Shown one piece after another: positions 1-9,805 of a stretch of DNA of 40,237 nt (position 1 is the stretch's first letter; the number at the start of each line of letters is the position of its first letter). Under the pieces are notes generated by a model. It ran no database searches. It had not been told where the DNA came from and saw only the letters and a list, made by a program, of their open reading frames with translations. The position numbers were made by a program, and so were the translations under genes. Origin of the DNA: Zancudomyces culisetae (lineage: Eukaryota; Kickxellomycota; Harpellomycetes; Harpellales; Legeriomycetaceae); assembly GCA_001969505.1 (NCBI GenBank), contig LSSK01000916.1:1-40237 (forward strand), written 5' to 3'.

Positions 1-1
1 T

Positions 2-505
2 GATAATGGTGAAATGGAAATAGACCGAGAAATCACAATGACATTGATGTTCCAAACCGAGGTGGCCAACCGGATTGTGGCACCTATTGGAGACCCATCA
101 CGCAGCAGATTATCTATTCTGACGTCATGTCTGTTTGATCCAAAAATCATATACCAGGTGAACAAAGCCAGCTTTATCCCACAACCAAAAGTAAACGCCA
201 GTGTGGTCAAATTCACACCATTACCACTCAATAGTGGCGATATTTTGGCATCGTTTGAAGAGCTGGAAAACTTGCTTAAATTCTTGTCCATGTCAAAAAA
301 CAAAACCATTCAAAACGGGCTAAAACTAATAGTTAAGAACTACCACCAAGATAGTAAGGATGAGAAAGAAAACAAGTTTGGCGATTTATTGGGGCTAGCC
401 CAAATCCAACCCAACAAACGCTTGTTCCAAATAGAAACAGAAAAACTGATTTATTTGGCAAAATTAGTACATAGTGATGAGTTTAAAATACTAAAACTCA
501 AATAA
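2..505 (+). CDS. Mitochondrial rRNA adenine N6-dimethyltransferase (KsgA/Dim1/TFB1M family), 3' part only
   Basis: The reading frame is already open at base 2 and ends at TAA 503-505, so the window cuts off the N-terminal part, including the S-adenosylmethionine-binding motifs. The remaining 167 residues match the C-terminal half of the KsgA/Dim1 family. They show the block MTLMFQTEVANRI, then SRLSILTSC, then the hallmark PQPKVNASVVKFTPL, and near the end LLGLAQIQPNKRLFQIE, which corresponds to the 'L..a.idP..Rp..L' element. The wording is closer to human TFB1M and bacterial KsgA than to nucleolar Dim1, so the likely role is dimethylation of the two adjacent adenines at the 3' end of mitochondrial small-subunit rRNA. 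A mitochondrial transcription-factor role like that of yeast Mtf1 cannot be excluded without the catalytic half. The gene is convergent with the SDS23 homologue. Confidence 0.85.
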   Translation, partial: DNGEMEIDREITMTLMFQTEVANRIVAPIGDPSRSRLSILTSCLFDPKIIYQVNKASFIPQPKVNASVVKFTPLPLNSGDILASFEELENLLKFLSMSKNKTIQNGLKLIVKNYHQDSKDEKENKFGDLLGLAQIQPNKRLFQIETEKLIYLAKLVHSDEFKILKLK

Positions 506-536
506 ACAAGTAAATAAATAAATAAATAAAAAAGAA
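506..536. terminator. Short A/T-rich spacer between convergent genes
   Basis: Only 31 bases separate the TAA of the dimethylase from the TAA of the SDS23 gene read on the other strand. The spacer is a run of AAAT units (about 510-530) containing several AATAAA-like hexamers on the plus strand. It probably serves as cleavage and polyadenylation sequence for the rightward gene. The leftward gene must end its transcript inside the dimethylase coding region, so the two 3' UTRs very likely overlap. This is inferred from spacing and composition. Confidence 0.45.
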
Positions 537-2464
537 TTAGCACATATGAGCCAGATTGTCGGATTGAGAATCATTACAGGCCTGAGTGCGGTTAGACAAA
601 ACATGCATAATGTCAGTCAAACTGACTACACCACACACCGAGCCTTCCACAAGCGCTGAACCCATCCCCACAATTCCGCCTGCAAGATGGCGACTTCCAC
701 CACTACTCAAAGTATCAGATACATCGCTGCTGGTCCCATCCGACTCGTACCCTGCCGCCTTTCCAGCTAATGACAGCGGTCCACTCCCAGTTCCCATTGA
801 CGAAGATGTGTTTGTAGCAGGATTGTTGGCGTTACTATGCGCAGATCCTCGGGAAAGCGATCTTCGCAGTTCAATGTCATTTCCACCACCAGTGTAGCTG
901 CCACCCAGTTTAGTCACCGAGTTTCCAGGTTGGGTAACCCACACACGGTGCGAGTCAGTAGCCACCAGCTTGGCAATAACTGATCGCAGCTTGGTGTCGG
1001 GGTACACACAAAAGACTGGCATCTTATCACGGCCATCAGCTAACCCCTGGAAGTACCGAATACTCTGCATAAACTCTCTGCATGTTACCCGAATAAGATG
1101 CTTGAACTGTGGAAGCACAAGGTATTTGACATCCGACAGCGAAATACACCCAAGGATTCTCCACTGGTCATCAATAATTGGCAGTGAGCTGATGCCTTGT
1201 CGGTCCATCAAAAATAGCGCTGACGTCAATGGTGTCCCGGATCGAACTGCTGTCACGTTTTTGTACGCTAGCTGCAGATCTCCCAGCGTCGTATCCAAAA
1301 TTGGCCCCAATTCTGCAAACTTATTGTTGCTATTTCCATACAGATACTTTATCACTGCTGATTGCGACAGAATCCCTTCCATATTCTCGCTATTGTTGCC
1401 CATTACCACCACTCGGTGAATCCCTGCCCCAAACACATCCGCTATCTGTGCCATCGTGCTTTCTGCCATCACCGCATATAACGGGTTTTGTTGGCTCTCG
1501 TCACTTAGATCCAGTACTTTTGTCTCCAAAAACCCTTCATTCTCACTCCTCCCCAAGTCTATTAACTTTTGTAGCTCCCTACTCTTTCTCCTCGCAAGCA
1601 TTCCTCCTGCTTTCTCCTCTTCCGCCTGATGTTCCTTCAGCTTATTCATAAGCCTCTCCCTATCTATCGTTACGCTACTTCGTCTTATCTTTTCCTCTGG
1701 CTCTATCAACTGCTCCCCTGTTGCTGAGCTGCGTATATTCTCCTCCATCCCATTTACACCCTCACCGCTTCTCCCAAATGCACTAATCTTTCGTCTGCTA
1801 TAATATTTTGTTGCTTCCATAATTCCTATTTTATCCCAAAATTCGTCCCACCCACCCCAAAAAAAAACCTTTCATTAGCCATTATAGCTCTTATGTTCGT
1901 TTTTATAAACATAAAAAAACACACACACAGTGATTATTATATTACGCTACTTGCCTGATCTTGGAGAACCGGTTCCGCTCTTGCTCAAACTCCTATTGAT
2001 ATGTCTCACCAAATCATGCAGATCGAACAACCCCAAATATGTTGAGCTTTTTTTATCGTATATTGGTACTGAGGATATCTCGTTTTTTATCAACAATAAA
2101 CACGCTTCAAAAACGCTGGCCTCAGAATCCCTATTTTCCACCATTTATTCATTTATCACCGCTTGTTAATATCTTGTCTGCCAAACTTTCCTTTTTTGTC
2201 ATTATATTAAATGTTGCTCAACATATCATTTTTAATTATACAACATAAGCTGCGTCCTAAACCCACCCGCTACAAAAAGGAGTATTAGAATAAAAATAGT
2301 ACAGAATCCCCCCCACACACCCACACACCCCCACCCACCCACATATACATACACATACACACGCATACTTACACTACTACTGTTTTTTGTGTCTGAATGA
2401 CCTCAGAAGCTTGGACTTTCATCCAAGAATATGGACTTGATAACCCTCCCTTATCTCTATTCAT
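537..2464 (-). CDS. SDS23: Sds23/Moc1-family four-CBS-domain protein, three exons
   Basis: Exons are 2464-2373, 2130-1951 and 1797-537, giving 510 residues. Sds23 proteins are phosphatase (PP2A-like/PP1) modulators acting in glucose response, cell separation and the G2/M transition. Exon 1 starts MNRDKG and carries a tryptophan (W14) and the strand ASEVIQTQKTVVV. Joined to DSEASVFEACLLL of exon 2, it aligns without gaps to the start of CBS domain 1 of S. cerevisiae Sds23. Further CBS domains lie near residues 195-243 (GAGIHRVVVM, GILSQSAVIKYL), 273-319 (GISSLPIID, GCISLSDVKYL) and 356-494 (LVATDSHRVWVT, VCGVVSLTDIMHVL). The last is split by a Ser/Gly-rich insertion (about 381-475), as in yeast Sds23. 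Intron 1 (GTAAGT...AATAG, TATTAAC branch) is well supported. Intron 2 (GTAGCG...TATAG) is the only phase-consistent choice found but has a weak donor. Confidence 0.88.
2305..2372. repeat. CA/GT-rich simple tract inside SDS23 intron 1
   Basis: A C-run is followed by irregular CACACCC, CCCACC and ACATACAC units. Read on the gene's strand this is a GT/GGGT-rich stretch starting right after the GTAAGT donor. It resembles irregular yeast telomeric TG1-3 sequence and contains ACACCCACACA, similar to Rap1-type sites. Its position within the first intron of SDS23 suggests an ordinary microsatellite, possibly with an intronic regulatory effect. Confidence 0.6.
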
Positions 2465-5400
2465 TTCTTTGTTTTTTCTTTGTTTTTTATTATCTTTCCT
2501 TTTACTCGTATTTTATTATTTTAATATCGAATATACTTTTGAATATTCCTAATACTGTTTTACCACTTTTTTTGTTCTTTTTTTTTTACCTGGTGTAGGT
2601 ATAATATTAGTTTTACTCTTTTAAATGAAATCTTTACTTTGTGAAAACATAGAGATATTTCAACTTGCAATTTATGTGGAGCTATTAACAAAAAAATAAA
2701 TACCAAAACTTGATTTTTAAATGTTCCTGTTAATTATAACCCAAGACTGGTAAATTATGATAATAATCGGAGATTAAAAAGCCAATACTATTTGCTAAAA
2801 AATTTTATTCATGATACTTGTTCAATCGAATTTAACTATGATTTTTCGTTTTTTCGTTTTTTCATTATTTCGTATTTTGTTTATTTATTTACTTGTAAAT
2901 GGCATTTACGTTTATGCAAAAATTGGTAATTTAGTATACAAAAAGTTAGCATGTTTTATTCTCTATTTCTTTTCCTTTCTTTTCTTTTTTTTTCGTAGTG
3001 CCTTTCTTCCCTCATCTCTTCCCACTCTTTCTTCTCTCACTAATAACCAGCTCCTTTCCCCTCCTCCTCAAAATTTCAACTCCTTTTATAATTCAAATGC
3101 ATCTAAAAAAAACCCCCATGTGCGTGCCTCTCAAACGGTCTACTTTAGTGGCAAATTATCCCAACCTATTATTTGCTGTTCATCACCCGATTTTATTTAT
3201 ACCTTTCCTGCCCAGATTACATTCGAAATGCACAAAGTAAAGCCAATCAATACAACACGACTAAAAAATAGCCCATCAAAAAAATATACAGACATTCAAT
3301 AGGAGTATAGTATGAAATGGTGTGTTGTAGTGTGGCGATATGCATTTTCCACCTTCAATGCGCATTTAATTGAATATCAGCTCTTTATTTTATTTTATTT
3401 TACTTTGTTTTATCACCTATTTTCGTATCCCCCTTTTTTAACTTACATTAGTATTTATCTCTATATTTATATCATGATGCTCCTAGCATATACAAGCCTC
3501 CCAATAAATAAATTATAAAAACAAACATAGATGATATACATCTGCTTTCTCCTTTCTTTCAAATTAATCACGCCCTCTATGAACCCACGAGGATTTCTTT
3601 GTTCAGCTCCACCAAAATTGCAATATTATTTATTCATTCAAAAGTCCAAATTGCTCATTTACCCGCAAGTTGAAGGAGGGAATGAAAACAATGAGTGTGG
3701 CCTGCAAAATTCTTAATAAACACACCTGTTGATTTATATACTAGAATAGTTTGTTCATTCTACAAATGAAGTGTAAGGTAATAAATACCTCCTGCCTTTA
3801 TATGTTTTATAATCGCCCAAGGAGATACACCTAATCTACTTTCTCCCCTCCCCTCTCCCTTCTCTCACTCCTCATTTATCTTTCATATAAAAAACCAAAA
3901 GACAAATTTTTTCTTTTTCTCGAATACCTATACTTTTTTATCCTAATCAAATATAACTCGACCCGTTTAAGACATGCTTTCTTTGAGCTTCCCCCCCTAC
4001 ATTGTTTTAAAGTCGCACCAATACATTTGTTTCTTTAAATTTACACAATAGGTTAAAACCGGACTGGGTATTTACTTGTATTTGTAAAAACCATGAAAAA
4101 AATAAAGTGTTTATATGGATTTTCCTAATTCACAATATTTTTCTTATCTGATAAGAACTGCGCATTTGATTGAACCATCTTTTTTTTATAACACCTCATC
4201 CCCAACTCCAACTCCAACTCTTTCTCCCACTTCTTTCCGAAAAAAGCACAAACAAAATAAAAGATCTGCTTATAAACCCACGGAATGATAGAGATGGATG
4301 CAAAGTTGCTCAGTCTTGTAATTGATTCATGTTGATTACATGTTTTCATATGTTTAGGAGCAACCGGAATTTACATTAGGAGGTGGAAAGAAAAGTGAGC
4401 GTATAATTTTTGCTTTTTGTATTCCTTGCACTCCACACCATTTATGCATTGACAAATATCCAACAAATACAAAGCTTCGAAGCAGTAGGTGATTATAACA
4501 ACCCATTATGCATTTAGCAACTATACGTTCTATCAACTCACATCCCCTCTCTCTTTGTTGTTTGCAAGCTCATAAGCCGCTGACAAATACTTTGACCTTT
4601 TAAATCGTTTTATGTTTGTTTTTTTTTTAAGCTTGTGGTTGCTCTTTATACAAACACCAAGATGAGGATTATTAATAAGTTTCTGGGTGTAAAACGTGAA
4701 ATCCGACGAAAAAAAAGAGTAGGAAAGTATAAGAACTGGAGGATTTTCTTGCTCAAATTTGTTCCTGCAAATTATGAAACAGTACAAAAAATAAAACATT
4801 ATTCCTGAGAATCTTAATTTGGATAAATGTATAATACGCAAATTTTCGAGCAAGTGGGAAGAGGTTACTTTTTACAAAATAATCGTCCACTCCATTTTTG
4901 ATTACTAAACAGCATTTTAGGAGTTTTCCATGTTCTTCTTGCTCACTCTCCCACTACCACCACCTCATTATCACCATCACTTTTCCAAGAGGTAAGAATC
5001 TGGCCAAACACCAGCAGGTGGCGGGGAGAGAGGGAAACTAAAAAGCACATCGTATTGAACGGATAATTCTTTTATTTTATTTTTTTTGCTGGTATTTACC
5101 TAAATCGATAAGCACAAGTTATCACTCATTCTCGTTTTCTTGCCCTTTTTTTTCTTTTTTTGCTTGTTCTGATAATTTAGTTGTCCAATAAACGTTGTGA
5201 TTTGTAATGGTATTCGTTAAAATTCATCACCGTTATTACCGAAATACTCAAACTTTTTCTTTTTTTTTCAGCGTAAAAAAAAATTTCATTATTTTTATCG
5301 GTTTCTAGAGATTAAGGAGTTAAATACCAAGAAAAAACCTCATTACAACACAATCATATATCACAAGATATAAAAACGTGCGTTTTAGATTTAATAAAGG

Positions 5401-5806
5401 GGGTACGCATATAACGACAAACTAAAATACAATTCTTCTCCCTCAGGTAACCAGCACAAAGGGGAAAGGGAGATCAGTAGTTTTTGAACATTTGGTGCCA
5501 AGAACATTGAATGTGATAAAATCCCAATATACCAATATCTGATATTAACAATAGCCATCAATATTCTTATAAAAAGCTACAGGGAAAAGGATAAAATCTC
5601 CCTTTGAAAAAGGGAGAATATAACAAAAAAAACACACAATCAAGTAAGGATCAATAATAGGAAAACATCTTGAAATCCAAAAAAAATACAAAAAGCATAG
5701 AAAAATTGCTTGTGATTCACTAGGCTTTATAGGTATCATTTAGTGACATAAGACGATAAAAAAGCAATAATAGAAAATTAAAAAAATCTAGAAATACAAT
5801 ACAACA
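2465..5806. other. Long divergent intergenic region between SDS23 and MTM1
   Basis: About 3.3 kb lie between the two divergent start codons. The stretch is dominated by T/A homopolymers and pyrimidine-rich tracts. The open frames in it are low in complexity (F, L, Y, K, N) and none resembles a known protein. A GTAAGA at about 4992 and a strong polypyrimidine-CAG at about 5270 could bound a 5' UTR intron of MTM1, but every confirmed intron here ends in TAG, so this is weak. I see no tRNA B-box-like sequence. Confidence 0.5.
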
Positions 5807-7227
5807 ATGAGCAATTCTGAAGTACAAGTGCCATTATACGGAAGAATGTTGTCTGCGATTATGGGTGGAAGCGTGACAGCCATGCTAAGTAAGTACCTTA
5901 ATATTGCTACGGTCTGAGTTTATATAATCATATCTATTAGTTCTATGACTCAATGTTACCAATTATTTATCGGGTTCTTTATTTTTTTTTGTGTAGTGAC
6001 ACCTTTCGACGTGGTAAAAACGCGGATGCAGGCGCAGACAATGAATAAAGGAGGAAATTCAAAAACCATCAATAAAAGCGATACATTTGAGGTTTCTCGT
6101 AAAAGAGGCAGCGGTGGAAGGAACTTGTATGCCCGGATGTGCGAGATATCCCAAAGATCATCAGTGGGAGGTGGTATGACGAACAAAGATTGTGTGTGTA
6201 CAGTACAGCTAAATAATAGAAAAGTGGAACTAATGCAAGATAAAAGACACTTATTAGGCATACGGGTGGGTAATGGCGGAGGCGCAGGGACTTGTTACGC
6301 TACTGTTGCCGCTATGCCACAAAAAGTTGCATCAGACGTTGGAAGGCAGAGAATTACTGGGACGGTTAGTGGATTCAAAATGATAGCCCAAAATGAAGGG
6401 ATCCTGAGATTGTGGAGTGGGTTGGGGCTAGGCCTCACAGCTGGACTGCCCTCTACTGTTGTATATTTTGTTGGATATGATATGCTACGTAATTATGTAT
6501 CAACAGAAGTACGAAAGTATCCAAAGCTGGCAGCAACTGATCCATATGTCCCACTGGTTACCGGATGTCTTGCCCGAACCCTCGCAGTCACGCTAATTAG
6601 TCCGCTTGAGCTGATGCGCACTCAACTCCAATCAAGCTCGTCCCACAATCTCACCACTGTATTCCGTGGTGTCGTGGCTTCTGTTAGAACAAATGGGCTC
6701 AAATCTATGTACCGCGGACTGGGTCCCACTCTGCTTCGTGATGTACCATTTTCCTCGATCTACTGGTTTAGTTATGAGAGGATCAAATCTTCCCTTTTAT
6801 CCAACCCTGCATACAACCTTTTTGTATCCAACCTAGAACTCGGTCCTGGATTTGTAACATCTTTTGTCTCGGGTGCTGTGTCAGGTTCTGTTGCTGCCAT
6901 TCTGACTAACCCATTTGATGTGGCGAAGACTTTATATCAGTCAGAATCCTCTTCACAAGGTATTTATTCATTCTATTGTTATTACACATTCAACCCTCCT
7001 CATATATCAAACCTAAACTTATCTATTCGACTTTTATTAATCTTTTATTAACAAAAACAAAACAAAAAATAGAGTCAAGAAAGTTGCAAATCGTGCTGAA
7101 AAAATTAGTTGAAAATGAGGGTTACAAAAGCCTATATGCCGGTTTAGCTCCAAGGCTCATGAAGATAGCTCCTGCTTGTGCTATAATGATATCTTCTTAT
7201 GAATTAGGGAAATCATATTTTGTTTGA
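5807..7227 (+). CDS. MTM1: Mitochondrial carrier, Mtm1/SLC25A39-SLC25A40 type, three exons
   Basis: Exons are 5807-5888, 5997-6959 and 7073-7227 (399 residues; yeast Mtm1 has 366). Mtm1/SLC25A39/40 carriers sit in the mitochondrial inner membrane; the mammalian proteins import glutathione, and loss in yeast disturbs manganese loading of Sod2 and iron-sulfur homeostasis. All three carrier signatures are present: [11 protein letters not shown] (residues 29-39), [11 protein letters not shown], and [11 protein letters not shown]. Subfamily blocks [13 protein letters not shown] and the C-terminal [15 protein letters not shown] match Mtm1 closely. The long matrix loop after helix 1 contains Cys76, Cys93, Cys95 and Cys127, as expected for the iron-sulfur-sensing loop of this subfamily. 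Both introns (GTAAGT...GTAG, GTATTT...AATAG with TTATTAAC branch) keep frame. The gene is convergent with the DUF423 gene, with 221 bases between stops. Confidence 0.93.
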
Positions 7228-7448
7228 TCTTTAAATAAACCTTAGATGGTACATATTTGTTTTGTTATATGTTAATTTATTCACTCTCAATCTACCCCCT
7301 GTTAAAGCATTCTTGTTAATTTCATGATTCTCTTCCTTTCTCATCACTTCAGCATCCCTTTGTTTTTCTTGGTCCCTGTTTGCTTTATCATCACTAATCT
7401 TTCTAACCTTTTCGCGAGTTGTTTTGTTTCTTAAAAAAAAGCCACCCA

Positions 7449-7832
7449 TTAGAACAAGAGGGCAAGCCAGCCAGCAATCATCGCCAGGCCTCCTAGAGGT
7501 GTCATTGGGCCCAGTACTCTTCTTATCTTATTACCCTCTTCGCTTAAAGATAGCCAGTATATACTTCCTGAAAACATTACTGATCCCACTGTAATTAACT
7601 CAGCAGCTATCCTGATCTTCTTCATGCCTCTCCCTCCATTTCCAGCTAATGTTATTGCATATAATCCCAAAAGCGCTGCAGCACTAAATGTTTGGTACCT
7701 GACTGCGATTTCCCAGCTAGCCATTTTGTCCCTCGCCTGTAATCTTTGCTTCAATGCGTGACCCCCCATCGCACCCAGAGAAACTCCAGTCGCTCCTAGT
7801 AACCCTGCCCTTATTAGGATTGCTCTTGACAT
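7449..7832 (-). CDS. DUF423/TMEM256-family small membrane protein
   Basis: This is a single-exon gene of 127 residues, the usual size for the family. The N-terminal RAGLLGATGVSLGAMGGHAL block, the central YQTFSAAALLGLYAI and FSGSIYWLSL, and the C-terminal LGPMTPLGGLAMIAGW motif are diagnostic for DUF423 (bacterial YgdD, animal TMEM256). Four hydrophobic segments are visible, at about residues 8-25, 48-66, 76-95 and 107-125. The molecular function is unknown. The first segment with basic residues could help mitochondrial or endomembrane targeting, but that is a guess. The start at 7832 fits the family's N-terminus. Confidence 0.9.
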   Translation of the reverse strand: MSRAILIRAGLLGATGVSLGAMGGHALKQRLQARDKMASWEIAVRYQTFSAAALLGLYAITLAGNGGRGMKKIRIAAELITVGSVMFSGSIYWLSLSEEGNKIRRVLGPMTPLGGLAMIAGWLALLF

Positions 7833-9805
7833 TGTGCTATGGTTAGATATATCTTGTTGATGCTTTTGTTTTATCTTGTGGATATCTATGTATATGAATT
7901 AGGCTGCTTTTTCTCTTTTTATTTTTTTTGTTTGGAATCAAGGCTCAGTTTCAATTGCTCAAAATAAATGTTTTCTATTTTTCTTTCTTGCTTATCAATT
8001 TGCTTTGGAAAAGCTCATAGTTTTTCTAGGCATAATAACAAGACCCGCTTTCTGTAACTTATTTGCCAACTTGCTCCTGTCCAATCATCTTCTTCATCCA
8101 AGGTTTGCTTTAACTCCAGTAATTTGCTGACGATGTTGTGTGGCATCTGATTTCGAGTGTGTCAAAGTTAAATGTGTACGTAAACACTTCTCTTCAAAGA
8201 TAAAGCTAGTAAGGGTAGGACCGTCTACAACTATCCCTACGTTCCACTACCCTAGTAATTTATACTTGCATATCCAATAATATTACTACTTTTTTGCTTT
8301 TGTGCGTTCTTACTCTTCAACTGATGTGAGTCATGTTTTTAAAGTTTGATTGAAAACAAACGATACACCCTTCTCTCTCACCCCCTCATCATCTCCTCAA
8401 TTCGTAATTACCGTACTGTAATGATTAATCACCACTTTAATTGGTGATTTAGAAATATTACAACACATAATACCTGGTAAAACCTGATTCTGCTCAGATG
8501 TAACCATCATTCTTTTTCCGCCCTTGTACCATCACTTTTTCAATAAAAAGCACATTTATCTAACAATAACCGTTGATGAAGCCGGGTGCAAGCAAGTTGA
8601 GCTTGAAACAGCTGTTTTTATATAAACGTATCATTTGCTGCTGAACTATACCCTCCACTTGTTATGCCTCATATTGGTTAGTCTTTCAAATAATAAACAA
8701 AACTTCAACTTACACCCCTCAAAGCTGCTTGCTTAGTGTTACAATATTATAGAAATTTAAATACTGTAACTGTGCTTTATATTTCTTGTGTTTGCATTAT
8801 TTCCTTTTCAAGATAATGTTTATAAGCGATTATTTTTGTGAGATTCAACTTTATATTTGTCGTTAAAAAATAAAAAATATTAACTAAAAACTGATGTACC
8901 GGATGTTTTTGGCAACAAAGATGGAATAGTACTCACCAATGAGCTTATTTAATAATTCATGTGTATGATATAGACACCATGTTAATAAAAGTTCAAATAT
9001 TATTATTACTCATCGAATAGTTGCAACCTTTACACTCTTTGCAAATTTAGGTACTCCAATGTGAAATGGTACTATCTGTAAATCATAAAAAATCAACTTT
9101 CAACTGAAAACGTAACAAAAACTTTAATTAATACAGTAAATGCCAATAAATACAACAGTTTAGCATTTACCCAAAAGATTCTATTACAAAGTACGTATTT
9201 GATTCAGTGTACAGTTTATAATTAAAAATTTTATTGACAGTTATTATTTTCACTTTAGCCTTTTTCATATACCGCATCAATCTCTGCTTCTATTTTTAGA
9301 CTCGTAAATCTCTAATACTTCCTTGTTTTGTATATTAGTTCAACAAAAAATTAAAAAAATATACGAAGATTTCAAATACATGGTCAGCGACTTTGGTTTT
9401 GCTTAACACGTATCACTCGGTCTTTATTGTTTGTTTTAGCTAAAACTGCTAGTGTTTTCGGTAAACAATGCAAAATGTTAAGCTAGAGCCTAAAACACGG
9501 TATTTAGCTATAGGCGAGAAAAGGGGAAGAGACAAAGCATCGGGAAGAAAGGAAATGACACAGATATAGCTTTCAGCCAAAAGTATACTTTGCAGCGTTT
9601 TGTAAAAAAGTTTTTTTTTCCCTACCATCCTATAAATACAGTACGTTTTGCAGTGTCTGGAAAATATGGAAATATTTAAACATAAATTAGCCTCAGATCC
9701 ACTTCTATCACCTAGTATAGAGTAAATCTTTAAAACCTCGAGTAAATACAATAAGAGTCAGTAAATCGATGAGAACAGTATAGCGTTACCATTTCTACCC
9801 ACAAA
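7833..9805. other. Divergent intergenic region, about 2 kb
   Basis: This separates the DUF423 gene (-) from the unknown 467-residue gene (+). It is AT-rich with no recognised gene. On the minus strand at 8146-8015 there is a 43-codon ATG-initiated frame (starting MPHNIVSKLLELKQTL) that looks coding but matches nothing I know. Overlapping frames in the same stretch look equally coding-like, so I do not call it. A four-codon upstream frame (ATG at 9769, TAG at 9781) lies in the leader of the next gene. Confidence 0.45.

Noticed and set aside
586-1651. Three plus-strand open frames of 103-149 codons opposite SDS23
   Set aside because: They are antisense shadows of the CBS protein and lack any family match.
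2149-2202. Apparent in-frame TGA in SDS23, with an upstream start reading MTKKESLADKIL
   Set aside because: The stretch lies inside intron 1. A TATTAAC branch and AATAG acceptor follow it, and the real upstream exon (2464-2373) aligns to Sds23. The resemblance of MTKKESLADKIL to the domain start is fortuitous, so there is no recoding or pseudogene.
2811-3302. 163-codon plus-strand frame in the SDS23-MTM1 spacer
   Set aside because: Phe/Leu/Ser low-complexity text from T-rich DNA, no domain, and no support for a gene.
4903-5330. Possible 5' exon ATG at 4929 with GTAAGA donor and CAG acceptor at about 5270
   Set aside because: The resulting peptide is low in complexity and stops at once, and confirmed introns here end in TAG. 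At most it may be a 5' UTR intron.
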